A stretch of DNA of 64,000 bases from a virus. The notes beneath the pieces are model-generated. The model worked only from the letters and a program-made list of their open reading frames with translations, made no database searches and was not told the origin of the DNA. This document shows, one piece after another, positions 7,301-15,762 of this stretch (position 1 is its first letter; each line of letters opens with the position of its first letter). The stretch is from the IMG/VR virus record IMGVR_UViG_3300048835_000830, positions 102,639-166,638 of that record. One strand, 5' to 3'. The position numbers and the translations under genes were made by a program.

Positions 7301-8968
7301 TTACACGTAGTTGGAAAGGCCTACGCTGAGCTCAGAAAGGCCCACGTGGGCCGAGAAGATCTGAATTGCCCCGGGGGTGTCCCGGAGAAGGTCCGACCAG
7401 TCGGCAAGATCAAAGTCGTCCAGGAAAATCATCCCCACCTTGCGTTCGAGCAGCGCGTTGATTCTGAGACACAGCTCAAAGTCTGCACGCATGCGGGCAC
7501 CGCGCGAGAGGATCTCGTAGGGGCAGCCGTTGCGGTCCCAAAGCTGAAGACCTTCGCCTACGCGGATGTCAAAGCCCGGAAGAGAAAGGTGCGCCTTTTG
7601 CTCTTCAAGCTCCTCGTCAGGCAGCTGCTTGAGCGCAGCTTCGTGAGCCCTAAGAAGGTCCACCTCGGCCGCGGCATCGATGATGGCCTGCTCAAGTTCG
7701 ATGAGCCTCAGCTCTGAGCTGGCCGCCGATTTCTGCCAGCTCTCGAAAGCGCCGAGCTGCCGCTGATATTCCTGAGCGATCCTATTCATCTCAGCATAGC
7801 GCTCCTTTGAAAATTCATCACGCGGCCTTTTCGCCTCGACGCCCTCGCCTCCTGGCATCGCGCGCAGCGTCTCTTCAAGCATCCGTCGTCTGTGCTCGAT
7901 TCGCAGGTTGGTGGCCTTCGCTTCGGCAAACGCCCGATCGCGCGCTTCCTTTGCCGCCATGTAGGCTTTTGACTCTGTGCTCCACGCCTCAAGGTTTTTT
8001 AGCCAGGCTGCGTGCTCGACCTCATAAGCCGCGCGAAGCCTGTCGTTGTGGGCCCGGACGAGTTCCCTATGTTTCATTCCAACCGTCTGACCGCACGCAG
8101 GGCAGCGGTCCCTCTCCTCATCGGGAAGGTAAAGGGGCGTCCTGGGCTCGACGGGGCGCTCAAGATCGAAGGGTTTCATCACAGGCGGCAGCGGGACCTC
8201 ACGGAGTTCGGAAAGTTCGGCTTCGATCTGCTCTCTTGAAAGACTTGCCTCATAGACGATCCACTCGCGGCGAAGCTTCTCCTCGGCCTCAAGGAGTTTA
8301 ACCTCGGGCGGCTCAACCGGCTTTGATGGCAGCATGGAAAGTCGCTCGCGGAGAACCTTCTGCTCGCCGCGAAGTTCGGCTGTGCGGTTTGTGATTTTGT
8401 TCCTCTGGTCGGCAAGCCTTTTTTGAAGGATGTGCGGCTGAAGGGAGTAATCAAGGTCAAGGGTCATCGAGGGCGGATAGCCCGTCAGACGCTCGACGAT
8501 GGCCCGCCTGTCAACCGGAGGAAGAACGTAGGAGAGGACCGCCGTCTGCCGGTTTTTGGGAAGCGTCCCCATGAGGTAGCCCGGAACGAGGACGGAGAGA
8601 AAAACGTCTGCGGGGCAGAGCATCGTCTCAAGCTCCGCCTGAGAGAGGACCCTCTGGGCACCGCTTGTCATGATCCAAAGGTGACCGCCCCCCTGCATGG
8701 TGAGGCGTCTGTTGATGACGGCGCCCTTTCTCGTCATCACCTCCACCTCGCAGGCGTCCTCGCCGAAGCTGATAAGGTGCGTCGGTTTGGTGCTGCCCTG
8801 ACTATCCCTCCCTGTGAAAGCGAAGGCTATGGCTTCGCGTATGGTAGTCTTTCTGGCACCGTTTCGCCCTTTAAGCTGCACACGCGAGGCGACACCCTTT
8901 GACGGATCGCCAAGATGAACTTGAGAGTCCACCCCACGGAAGTTTGACATTTTGACGTAGAGAAGCAT
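7301..8968 (-). CDS. SMC/SbcC-like ATPase with zinc-hook motif
   Basis: A 555-residue protein with the layout of SbcC/Rad50-type ATPases in short form. Walker A is GRNGARKTT (residues 34-42, with Arg where Ser or Gly is usual). Two helical arms flank a CPACGQ zinc hook near residue 289. The C-terminal half carries a signature-like LSRGARMR segment and Walker B MIFLDDFD near residue 520. It is much shorter than bacterial SbcC (about 1000 residues), as in phage gp46-like proteins. No nuclease partner (SbcD/gp47) is seen nearby. Role inferred: handling of DNA ends during phage replication or recombination. The gene lies just downstream of the GTCACC cluster, which probably contains its promoter. 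Confidence 0.8.
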   Translation of the reverse strand: MLLYVKMSNFRGVDSQVHLGDPSKGVASRVQLKGRNGARKTTIREAIAFAFTGRDSQGSTKPTHLISFGEDACEVEVMTRKGAVINRRLTMQGGGHLWIMTSGAQRVLSQAELETMLCPADVFLSVLVPGYLMGTLPKNRQTAVLSYVLPPVDRRAIVERLTGYPPSMTLDLDYSLQPHILQKRLADQRNKITNRTAELRGEQKVLRERLSMLPSKPVEPPEVKLLEAEEKLRREWIVYEASLSREQIEAELSELREVPLPPVMKPFDLERPVEPRTPLYLPDEERDRCPACGQTVGMKHRELVRAHNDRLRAAYEVEHAAWLKNLEAWSTESKAYMAAKEARDRAFAEAKATNLRIEHRRRMLEETLRAMPGGEGVEAKRPRDEFSKERYAEMNRIAQEYQRQLGAFESWQKSAASSELRLIELEQAIIDAAAEVDLLRAHEAALKQLPDEELEEQKAHLSLPGFDIRVGEGLQLWDRNGCPYEILSRGARMRADFELCLRINALLERKVGMIFLDDFDLADWSDLLRDTPGAIQIFSAHVGLSELSVGLSNYV

Positions 8969-9016
8969 GGTCGAAAACTCCTTTTGCGCACACTTGGCGC
9001 ATTCTGAAATGGATTT

Positions 9017-9481
9017 GTCACCGCTCCGCGGAGCGGAACTTGTCCGTCGATCGTTTTTTGAAAGGGCTGGTGATTTGGGTGGTGCCGTATTTTTCAGTTA
9101 TTTCGTTACATTACATCCGTTGTCACCGTGTCACCAGTGAAATTTTTGCGATTTTTGCGCAACGGTGACGCTTTTTTTGAAACCATATCGGAGGCTTACC
9201 CGATTCTGTCACCGCGTCACCGCGAAAACCCCCTTTTTAAACCCCCTATGTGAAAAACATCGCTAATTGTTTTTACTCAGAGCGCCAATCCGGGTGTGCA
9301 TGAAATCGGGAAAGAGACGCGAAAAAAATCCTCTATGGGAAAAAGAATGACTCTTGCGGTGACACGGTGACATTTATATGTTTTGATTTATATGGGGCTT
9401 TAATCATTGGCTTTTATGCGGATTTTTTTTGTCACCGATTCTGTCACCGGAGAGGCTTTCTGTCACCGATCCAGCGGTGAC
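9017..9481. repeat. GTCACC word cluster (possible origin or operator region)
   Basis: A 680-bp gene-free stretch (8969-9651) holds twelve copies of GTCACC within 465 bp. Direct copies start at 9017, 9122, 9130, 9208, 9216, 9431, 9443 and 9462; inverted copies (GGTGAC) start at 9164, 9358, 9366 and 9476. Three pairs are spaced exactly 8 bp apart (9122/9130, 9208/9216, 9358/9366). AT-rich tracts lie between them. A 16-bp perfect palindrome covers 9021-9036. Clustered words on both strands next to AT-rich DNA are typical of iteron origins or multi-site operators. No gene for a known initiator sits beside it; a role in replication or in control of the SbcC-like operon is inferred. Confidence 0.65.
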
Positions 9482-9520
9482 ATTTACGTTTTTTTTATTT
9501 TGTTAGTGCCAAAGTGGCCG

Positions 9521-9552
9521 AAAAACCCAGGCCCCGGAGCCCGAAGCCTGGG
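9521..9552 (-). terminator. Intrinsic terminator of the 10.65-9.65 kb operon
   Basis: Read leftward, a perfect 7-bp stem (CCCAGGC / GCCTGGG, 9546-9552 with 9526-9532) is followed by five T. It lies 100 bp after the stop of the 9652 gene and before the GTCACC cluster, so it isolates the two leftward transcription units. Confidence 0.75.
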
Positions 9553-9651
9553 TAAAATCAAGGTTTATGCAAGGGCCTTCGTTCCTAACGACAAAAGTTT
9601 GGAATCGGCATAAACCGGGATGTCGGTACTCTGCTTGATTTGACGCAGTTG

Positions 9652-10110
9652 TCAGGAGGGCGAGAGGCGGTCCCTGAGGCGCTTTTGGATCTCGACGAGA
9701 TATTCCGCAGCGCGGGCGGCATCCTCGCGGCTCATGCCCGTTTTCACGGTCAGGCGGACCCTTTCGAGGTCGGCCTCGGTCATGAGATGGGGGTAGTAGC
9801 AGCGGAGCCTGGCCGCCGTCTCCTCCTTGTGGACAAGGGCGGCCATTATTACGCTTTTGGAAAGATCGCGGTAACTCTCGGCCGCGCCTATGGGGCCAAG
9901 GCCAACGCCATCGCTCAGAGATTCGAGAAGGGCGATCTCAAGATAACGAAGCCGCGTCACGGCACGAATGAGCCTATGAAGCTCGGGCTCGTTTTCAGGC
10001 CCCGTGAAAAGACCATCCATCAGATCTGTCAGACAGCGGGGATTGCCGGCGACCTCGCGCATGATCTGAAGAAAGTCGAGTGCAAACGCGTCCGAATCGA
10101 ATTTTTCCAT
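9652..10110 (-). CDS. Hypothetical helical protein
   Basis: A 152-residue, mostly helical soluble protein with a pair of heptad-rich helices at the C-terminus (AARAAEYLVEIQKRLRDRL). GGGAGG precedes the ATG at 10110, and a TATAAG promoter-like element lies 35 nt further upstream. A terminator follows, so this gene may form its own transcript. No family recognised. Confidence 0.6.
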   Translation of the reverse strand: MEKFDSDAFALDFLQIMREVAGNPRCLTDLMDGLFTGPENEPELHRLIRAVTRLRYLEIALLESLSDGVGLGPIGAAESYRDLSKSVIMAALVHKEETAARLRCYYPHLMTEADLERVRLTVKTGMSREDAARAAEYLVEIQKRLRDRLSPS

Positions 10111-10144
10111 GGGCCTCCCGATCCTTTAAAAATGTCACAAAACT

Positions 10145-10152
10145 CTTATACC
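10145..10152 (-). promoter_or_regulatory. Promoter-like element GGTATAAG (copy 1)
   Basis: On the minus strand GGTATAAG followed by AGTTTTGT, with the start codon of the downstream gene 35 nt away. The same 8-mer occurs at 16422, 17383 and 32584, each time in the gap before a leftward gene. TATAAG would serve as a -10 box. No clear -35 is seen, so an extended -10 or a phage sigma factor may be used. Confidence 0.5.
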
Positions 10153-10160
10153 GAAAACTT

Positions 10161-10652
10161 CTAGCGCCGTGGGCGCTGAAGCCTCGCAAGCACGAGATAG
10201 ACGATCGTGCAGAGAACGGCCGCTGCAAGACCGATGATGAGAAGGGTCAGGGCGAAATCATCCTGACGGCGCCTTGCGTCGAGCTGCCCCTGAACGATGC
10301 TGATTTGCTTTGAGAGAGCCTCGATTCCCCCGTCAGGGCTGCTTTTGCAGGTGACGGAAAGCTTTTGTGAGATGGCCTCAGTCAGAATTTCTGTGAACTC
10401 TGTGGCCACAGGCCCTGTGCCGAAAAGGGAGTCTCCTCCGCGGTCGATCTCCATCGCCTTTACGTAGCCGGCTGGCGTTTTGATAAGGACAAGAACGTCG
10501 GGCCTTCCCTCGGGGATTTTTACCGTGTCGGCCACAGGCTCAGAACCATCCATGACCCAGGACGCCTTGGAGGCCGGTTTTTGCGGGAGAGTCGCCTGCG
10601 CGATCGGTTTTTGCGGAAGAGGGGGAACTTTGACATTGATCTCTGTGGCCAC
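10161..10652 (-). CDS. Membrane-anchored protein, possibly lysis related
   Basis: A 163-residue protein starting at GTG (10652) after AAAGGA. The first 35 residues are Pro/Lys-rich and contain a repeated PLPQKPIAQATLPQKPA motif. Residues 130-157 form one C-terminal transmembrane helix (FALTLLIIGLAAAVLCTIVYLVL), followed by a basic tail. It lies directly downstream of the CHAP endolysin gene (28-bp gap), so a part in lysis (spanin, holin or anti-holin) is possible by position only. Confidence 0.55.
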   Translation of the reverse strand: MATEINVKVPPLPQKPIAQATLPQKPASKASWVMDGSEPVADTVKIPEGRPDVLVLIKTPAGYVKAMEIDRGGDSLFGTGPVATEFTEILTEAISQKLSVTCKSSPDGGIEALSKQISIVQGQLDARRRQDDFALTLLIIGLAAAVLCTIVYLVLARLQRPRR

Positions 10653-10680
10653 CGGGTATCCTTTGGCGGCGGCCGCGAGG

Positions 10681-11346
10681 TCAGCTCTGCTTTACCTCCG
10701 GGCGCTCGACCGAGTCGGGGTTGAATGGGGCAATAAAGCCGACGAGGCGCATTTTGCCAATCTGTTTTGTTGACCTTATCTTACGATAAACCCCATCGCC
10801 CTCACGCTCAATCGTATTGTCGTCAGGCGAGGTGTTCCCCTCAATAGTTTCGATTGTAAACTCGTCGATCACCCGACTCACAATCCCGATGTGCCCGCTC
10901 GCTGTCCCCTCGTAGTTCCAGATGACGACAAAGCCCGCCTTGGGTGAACGGTGGCGATGGACACCTGGAGTTCTATTCCAGATCGTCATGCAGTGCTCGC
11001 TGACGGCCATGACGAGGGTCGCTCCAAAGCGCATCTGGACTTCTTTCACACAAAACTGGACGAAACAGGCACACCACGGCTCGCCGAGCGCCTTGCCATC
11101 GACCGCTTTTTGGAACCGCACGACCTCGGGCCCTTTGTTGTTGCCTCCCGCCTCGTGCACGCCGATCCACTTTTCCGCCTCGCGTATGAGTTCACGGCGG
11201 AAGTCCACGAGGATGAAAAGAGGGGGAGCCGCCCTCGCCTTTTCAGGAGCATCGGAAACGGGAGGGGGCTCAGGCATTCTTTCCGGGTCCCTCCGACCAA
11301 AGGAACGCGTCGCCATCCAATCGATCAGCTTTTTGACCCAGTTCAT
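10681..11346 (-). CDS. CHAP-domain endolysin / peptidoglycan hydrolase
   Basis: A 221-residue protein. Residues 55-205 match the CHAP / NlpC-like amidase-peptidase pattern found in phage lysins: a helix with IREAEKWIGVHE, catalytic Cys within PWCACFVQFC (near residue 94), catalytic His within GHIGIVSRV (near residue 152), and the acidic/Asn partner in IEGNTS. The N-terminal 40 residues are Pro-rich and contain a short amphipathic start. No signal peptide, so it would need a holin. It would cleave cell-wall peptides or amide bonds at the end of infection. GAGGGGG precedes the ATG at 11346. Confidence 0.8.
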   Translation of the reverse strand: MNWVKKLIDWMATRSFGRRDPERMPEPPPVSDAPEKARAAPPLFILVDFRRELIREAEKWIGVHEAGGNNKGPEVVRFQKAVDGKALGEPWCACFVQFCVKEVQMRFGATLVMAVSEHCMTIWNRTPGVHRHRSPKAGFVVIWNYEGTASGHIGIVSRVIDEFTIETIEGNTSPDDNTIEREGDGVYRKIRSTKQIGKMRLVGFIAPFNPDSVERPEVKQS

Positions 11347-11363
11347 CGAGCCCCCTCGAAATC

Positions 11364-11786
11364 CTATGACAGTTGCGATACTGTCGGCACGTTTGAGGCA
11401 AGAGTAAAGGTTTCCAATGCGTAAAAATAAGAAAGAACTGCATCGACAAGCACCTGAACCCCATCCGTCTTCCGAACAAAGGCTTTTGGTTTAAGAGCCA
11501 TCAGCGGAAGAAGGTTTCTGGCCGGCGAAGCGCTAAAAATAAAAAGGGGAAGCTCTGTTGTTTCAGAGACTTCCCGGGCGTAGTCCGAAAGCGGCCAACC
11601 CTGGACTTCGCCGTCAAGGATGACGAAGTCAAAGGCCGGACTCTGTATCAGACTCATATACATGGCGCGATTTGCAGCGACCTGCAGAAAAGCACTGCTT
11701 CTGAAACCTCTTTGAACAAGTCTTGCGGTCAGTTCATCGTCCTCGACGTAAAGCCCCCGAAGCCTTCTCATGTCAGGCCCTTCCAT
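11364..11786 (-). CDS. Orphan receiver-domain (response-regulator-like) protein
   Basis: A 140-residue protein with the shape of a CheY-like receiver and no output domain. Visible marks: acidic pair in LYVEDDE (residues 12-18), phospho-acceptor Asp in FVILDGE (near residue 58), Ser in IFSAS, and the conserved Lys in FVRK after a KPKA loop. The usual Pro after the Lys is missing. No histidine kinase is seen nearby, so it may listen to a host kinase or act by unphosphorylated binding. An ATG at 11771 is an alternative start. It lies 17 bp upstream of the endolysin gene. Confidence 0.65.
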   Translation of the reverse strand: MEGPDMRRLRGLYVEDDELTARLVQRGFRSSAFLQVAANRAMYMSLIQSPAFDFVILDGEVQGWPLSDYAREVSETTELPLFIFSASPARNLLPLMALKPKAFVRKTDGVQVLVDAVLSYFYALETFTLASNVPTVSQLS

Positions 11787-11896
11787 TGTGAAGTTGCGGT
11801 TAAGCGACTTTGAACTTTTCGGAAGGAAAAATCCAGCACGTTCATACTTGTAGGTATTTTACCGCGTTTGGGGGATTTTGACCAAAACCTTTTCCA

Positions 11897-12316
11897 TCAG
11901 GATTTTCGCGTGCTTCCAAGAGTTGCGAGTTTTCGGTTCACAGGTTCGCCGAGTGCCGAGGTGATAATGATTAGAGCCTCCTTGCCTTCGATCTCCTCCG
12001 GGGTAAGGTCGATCTGAAACTCCTCGGCGATCCACTTTGCACAACTGTCCAGGAACTCTGCGTAGCTGCCGCACTTAAGAACCGTGCCCGGCCGCGCCGT
12101 TACAAAAGCTGTGGAAAGATTCGCACTGAGGACGACGTAGTCCACCGACGACCGCGCCCCGATCCCGCGCCACATTTTTTTTGTGTAGGCCTTTATGTTG
12201 GGAATCTGCTTTGTCAGAAGCATTTTGGTTTTGGGGTCATTTGCGAATAGGGAGGGGATCAGTTCGAGAGTTTCGGTAAGCAAAAGATCAATCGAGATGT
12301 CTATAGGCTCCTGCAT
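11897..12316 (-). CDS. Hypothetical protein
   Basis: The frame opens at 12370, but AGGAGA fits the ATG at 12316, giving 139 residues. Helical N-terminal half (IDLLLTETLELIPSLFANDPKTKMLL) and a mixed C-terminal half. It overlaps the previous gene by 29 bp, indicating coupling. No family recognised. Confidence 0.55.
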   Translation of the reverse strand: MQEPIDISIDLLLTETLELIPSLFANDPKTKMLLTKQIPNIKAYTKKMWRGIGARSSVDYVVLSANLSTAFVTARPGTVLKCGSYAEFLDSCAKWIAEEFQIDLTPEEIEGKEALIIITSALGEPVNRKLATLGSTRKS

Positions 12317-12572
12317 GATGTCTCCTGATAGTGTTCTGACAATCCTTAATTTCTCTGAAAAGAGCCTCAAACAGCTCTTCGGGAATCGTCACGATATCAC
12401 GCCCTACGGTAAGGCGCAGCCTTTTTCTACCCTGACAGAGGTCGCGTAAAAGCCCGGCGGGCGGTATTTCCAGGTGTCTGGAAAGAAGGTCCCCTGTCGG
12501 CGTTTCAATAGAGATGTCAAATGTCCATTCACATAGATCAACCGCGAGCGTTGAATGATACTGTCCCGTCAT
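12288..12572 (-). CDS. Hypothetical protein
   Basis: A 94-residue protein with an N-terminal beta hairpin (TLAVDLCEWTFDISIETPTG) and a helical C-terminus (EELFEALFREIKDCQNTIRRHH). AAGGAGA lies just upstream of the GTG/ATG pair at 12575/12572. Overlaps both neighbours. Function unknown. Confidence 0.5.
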   Translation of the reverse strand: MTGQYHSTLAVDLCEWTFDISIETPTGDLLSRHLEIPPAGLLRDLCQGRKRLRLTVGRDIVTIPEELFEALFREIKDCQNTIRRHHAGAYRHLD

Positions 12573-12915
12573 CACTGATCTCCTTCGTTTCAGGTGTCTT
12601 CATGTAGCTTCTGATCGAAAGGGCAAGACTCAGGGGCCAAAGAACCCAGCCCGAGACTGCAAAAAGGGAGAGGACGAAGCCCCTGGCGTGCGGAAAGCAG
12701 TAGATGAGAGCCTTCTCCATGGAGCGCGAGGCTTTCTCCATACCCCTCACCCGTCTCTGAAAAGCGGCTCGCGCTCTTTCTTCCGATTTACCGCGCGCCG
12801 AAAGAATTTCGTCAGCCAGAAATTGCTCCAGCATTCGCCGGAAAGTATCCTGCATCATCGAAAGAATCGAGTAGGTGAGAAGAAGGACGAGGAAGTGTGC
12901 GGTTTCGGTACTCAT
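12538..12915 (-). CDS. Two-helix membrane protein, possible holin
   Basis: A 125-residue protein with an N-terminal hydrophobic segment (HFLVLLLTYSILSMM, residues 7-21), a basic middle (EERARAAFQRRVRGMEKA) and a C-terminal hydrophobic segment (GFVLSLFAVSGWVLWPLSLAL, residues 79-99). Size, two membrane helices and a charged end suit a class II holin, and it lies about 1 kb upstream of the endolysin in the same leftward run. Sequence gives no family match, so this is by architecture only. A long hairpin occupies its leader. Confidence 0.45.
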   Translation of the reverse strand: MSTETAHFLVLLLTYSILSMMQDTFRRMLEQFLADEILSARGKSEERARAAFQRRVRGMEKASRSMEKALIYCFPHARGFVLSLFAVSGWVLWPLSLALSIRSYMKTPETKEISDDGTVSFNARG

Positions 12916-12934
12916 GTTTGTCTCCAGGGGAATG

Positions 12935-12983
12935 GCTCAACCTACAAGGAACAGGATCGACTTCTGCCCCTTGTTGGTTGAGC
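12935..12983. other. Long imperfect hairpin in the leader of the 12915 gene
   Basis: GCTCAACC (12935-12942) pairs perfectly with GGTTGAGC (12976-12983); inside it CAAGG (12945-12949) pairs with CCTTG (12969-12973), separated by a 2x2 internal loop. It starts 20 bp before the start codon at 12915. No T-run follows on either strand, so it is more likely a leader structure than a terminator. The remaining gap 12984-13222 shows nothing else I can support. Confidence 0.5.
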
Positions 12984-13222
12984 GCTGAAAGGTTTACCAG
13001 GAGAATCAAAGGCCTGCGTGAAGCCTTATGCTTTTTGCACATCAGGGCGAAGACTTTGACCCTGCGGAAGAGCTTGAAACCATGGACTCTTTGGGAAGCG
13101 CCTTTAGATTGTGTGCAAAAAAGAAATCTGGCGAGAAGGTGCTTTGGAGAGGAAAAGATCGCTCGCCGCGGTGAGATGCCGCCCTCGAGTCGTTCACGGT
13201 GAACACCGAAGGCAGCCGTTTC

Positions 13223-14797
13223 TTACTTGCGAACGCAAAAGTAGTTGGCCGTGTCGCTGGCCGTTTTTAGAGCGCCGACGCTAGCCCCCATGATAGCGAT
13301 GTAATAGCTCATCGAGTATGTGCTCGACGTCCACGAGCCATACCATGCGACAACGCTGTTTTCGGCGGCACCGTGGGTTGAGAGCGTGATAGCCTCATCG
13401 GAGGAAGGAAGACGCCAATCATCGAAACCGCCGTAGACGAGGTTCAGACAACCGTTGACGGCTGTGTTGCGGTTACCGCTACCCATTTGCTTGGACACGT
13501 ACAGTCCCGAGATGCGGTCCTTCCACATGCAGTTGGAGGGGTCCCCGGCGCAGGTCGATGCTGTCGAAGACGAGAGCGAGGTCAGGTCCTGCCAGATTTC
13601 ATTTTGAGCACAGCTTTCGCCAACGGGAACGGTCCCGCTGTCGTGAGTCCGGCAGTGAGCCTTGAGTTTACCCGAGACACCATTGACAGTCTTGCCGAAG
13701 CGAAGATCCCACGGGTCGATCGTGATTTCACTTGCGGGTTCAAGAGTACCCGAGACATTGAAGAGGGTCACATCGGATTTAATGTTTTCGGCTGTCAAGG
13801 CCGAGTTACCTGTCTGGGTATGGCGGGCGCCGGTTGAATCAAAGTATTCAAATTGGGCGTCCGATTTGATCTTCAGGTTGAACGTGGCCGCATCGAGGTC
13901 GGCAGTTGCGGTGGCCGAGGCCAGAGGGGCCGAAGCCGAAGGGTAGGTACCGGTCACACCGGCGACGGCCACACCATTTTTGAGGTTTGCAGCCACAAGG
14001 TTTGTAAGGTCAGCGGCCTTGTAGGTCTCGCCCGTAACGCAACCCGTTTGACCGTTGCTAGTACAGTCCGAGTGCGACTCAACGACGAGCGAACCGGAAA
14101 CGCCAGCAATCGTCACACCCGACTTTACGTTGGCAGCCGAGAGGTTTGCAATATCAGCGGCTTTGTAGGTGGATGTGGCGACGCAGCCCGACTGACCGTT
14201 TGCGCTGCAGTCGACATGCGACTCCACGGCAAGCGATCCGGTGATGCCAGCGATCGTCACACCCGACTTTACGTTGGCAGCTGAAAGGTTACTGAGGTTG
14301 GCAGCTTTGAAGCTGGCGTTCGTTACGCAGCCTTCCTCGCCGTTGGCCGAGCAGGAGCTGTAGGAAGCGCCAGCATAGTTTCCTGTGACACCGGCAATCG
14401 TCACACCCGATTTTACGTTTCCGGCTGTGAGGTTGCTAAGGTCAGGGGCGGCGGGGATGACAAGCGTACCCGTGGCGATCGTGCCGTCGCAGAGCATCAG
14501 CTGAACACCGGTTTTGACTTCGGCCAGGTTGGGGTCAACGCAGTCCGGGTCTGTGAGCTTCAAAGCCTTGGCAGGAGCAGTCTCCTCGACTGCGGGGGTC
14601 GCCGTCTTTTGAGCTTCGATAGGGGCTTCGACTTTGCTTTCAGCCTTCGCCTCTACTTTGGCTTCATCAGTTGGTTTTGCGACCGGTGCTGGAACGCTGG
14701 TGGGAAGGGTTACGGGCGCCACACCGGAGCCGGAATCGGCACCGCAGGCGGCAAGGGTACTGTAGAGAACGAGCGAATACAAAAGTTGCGATTTCAT
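13223..14797 (-). CDS. Repeat-bearing lipoprotein with C-terminal DUF1566 (Lcl-like) domain
   Basis: A 524-residue protein with a lipoprotein signal (hydrophobic LLYSLVLYSTLAAC, lipobox LAAC at residues 15-18) followed by a Ser/Pro/Glu linker. Residues 105-285 hold at least five near-copies of a motif ending SGVTIAGVTG, separated by Cys pairs (CSANGEEGC and similar). The last 150 residues match DUF1566: Cys-rich with GGFDDWRLPSS and a WTSSTYS segment. It would be exported and anchored in the outer envelope of a host. Such genes in phages are often lysogenic- or superinfection-type surface changers, but that is inference. It follows a terminator, so it may rely on read-through or a weak promoter. 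Confidence 0.7.
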   Translation of the reverse strand: MKSQLLYSLVLYSTLAACGADSGSGVAPVTLPTSVPAPVAKPTDEAKVEAKAESKVEAPIEAQKTATPAVEETAPAKALKLTDPDCVDPNLAEVKTGVQLMLCDGTIATGTLVIPAAPDLSNLTAGNVKSGVTIAGVTGNYAGASYSSCSANGEEGCVTNASFKAANLSNLSAANVKSGVTIAGITGSLAVESHVDCSANGQSGCVATSTYKAADIANLSAANVKSGVTIAGVSGSLVVESHSDCTSNGQTGCVTGETYKAADLTNLVAANLKNGVAVAGVTGTYPSASAPLASATATADLDAATFNLKIKSDAQFEYFDSTGARHTQTGNSALTAENIKSDVTLFNVSGTLEPASEITIDPWDLRFGKTVNGVSGKLKAHCRTHDSGTVPVGESCAQNEIWQDLTSLSSSTASTCAGDPSNCMWKDRISGLYVSKQMGSGNRNTAVNGCLNLVYGGFDDWRLPSSDEAITLSTHGAAENSVVAWYGSWTSSTYSMSYYIAIMGASVGALKTASDTANYFCVRK

Positions 14798-14819
14798 TTT
14801 GGACTCCTAAGTTTTTTGA

Positions 14820-14846
14820 AATAAAAGGCCAGCCCGAAGGCCGGCC
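14820..14846 (-). terminator. Intrinsic terminator after the 15.6-14.9 kb lipoprotein gene
   Basis: Leftward, GGCCGGCC-TTCG-GGCTGGCC forms an 8-bp stem with one G-U pair and a TTCG tetraloop, followed by TTTTATTT. It lies 31 bp after the stop at 14878. Confidence 0.8.
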
Positions 14847-14877
14847 TCAAGTGAATCCTACACCTACCAAAGAGAGA

Positions 14878-15612
14878 TCAGTCGAGCACGTTGCCGTACT
14901 CGTCGACCTTAACGGGCTTGTAAATGTAAGCGGTTCCTGGCTGAACGACTTCGATTCTGACAGCGCCTGAGCGGGCTTTGTTTTCAGCCTGGATCTCGAA
15001 AGCATCACCAACTGAGTTCTCACCCTTCCGGGTTTCAACCCATTTGCCGTTGCTTGTGAAATAGCCTTCAGCCATCACACGTTCACTGGGAAGACCTGCC
15101 TTGTTCCGGGCTATGCCCAGCTTGAACATGCATTCCTCGTGTTGGCGTTTGACGACCTTTAGCATCTTGCGGAGGCTCACGTCGTAGCTCCTGGCGGCCT
15201 TAAGACGGTCCACGTAATAGCTTTTGCGGACAATTTTAAGATCGCCATCTTCAGCGAGGCCAAACTCCTCTTTGACCTTTTCAAAGGGGCGCATGTCGTA
15301 GTCGATTTCCGCTGGCAGTTCACCGCGGCCACCAAGGCGGGGGTCGGCGAGGTCCGTCATGCAGCGCTTGATCTCAGCAGCTTCGCTTGCAATCTTTTCT
15401 TCAAAATAGGCGTTCACGTTTTCAGCGATACGCAGCTCGTCCTGGGCACGAACTTCTTCCTGAAGAATGGCTTCGTTTTCGCCGTTGAGTCCAAGCTTTT
15501 GGCCGTTCACATTCCCTTTGAGATCGAGTGCGGTCGAGATGGTTTTGACTTTGTAGTCATTGGTAGCACATGCGTTAAGAGCCAAAGCGGCAAGGATCAT
15601 AATGGTTTTCAT
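14878..15612 (-). CDS. Putative lipoprotein
   Basis: A 244-residue protein with a short lipoprotein signal (MKTIMILAALALNAC, lipobox LNAC). The mature part is helical and charged, with a long coiled-coil-like stretch (residues 45-80) and a C-terminal beta-rich region containing VEVVQPGTAYIYKPV. AGGAGA precedes the ATG at 15612 in a leader almost identical to that of the small gene just upstream. A terminator follows. Function unknown; export and anchoring to the envelope are predicted. Confidence 0.65.
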   Translation of the reverse strand: MKTIMILAALALNACATNDYKVKTISTALDLKGNVNGQKLGLNGENEAILQEEVRAQDELRIAENVNAYFEEKIASEAAEIKRCMTDLADPRLGGRGELPAEIDYDMRPFEKVKEEFGLAEDGDLKIVRKSYYVDRLKAARSYDVSLRKMLKVVKRQHEECMFKLGIARNKAGLPSERVMAEGYFTSNGKWVETRKGENSVGDAFEIQAENKARSGAVRIEVVQPGTAYIYKPVKVDEYGNVLD

Positions 15613-15636
15613 GTTGCGTTCTCCTGGTTGTTATTT

Positions 15637-15762
15637 TTAGTAGCGATTCAGATTTTCCCACACCGTTTTGCGGCGGGCTTTGGAAGGATCGAAAACTGCA
15701 TGCAGAGCTTGACCGATTGATTTTATTTTGTAGGAAAGAGACTTAAGTATAATGGGTTTCAT
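15637..15762 (-). CDS. 41-residue small protein
   Basis: A short frame, MKPIILKSLSYK...WENLNRY, read from the ATG at 15762 to TAA at 15637-15639. It has a strong AGGAGA box at the usual spacing. The 20 bp around its start (AGGAGAATGCAACATGAAA) are nearly identical to the start of the lipoprotein 25 bp downstream, so the two leaders look duplicated. The protein is basic with one amphipathic helix. Function unknown. Confidence 0.55.
   Translation of the reverse strand: MKPIILKSLSYKIKSIGQALHAVFDPSKARRKTVWENLNRY

Noticed and set aside
9021-9036. Palindrome with GCTC-CGCG-GAGC as a further array repeat
   Set aside because: No tag next to it; it is flanked by GTCACC words and fits that cluster better.
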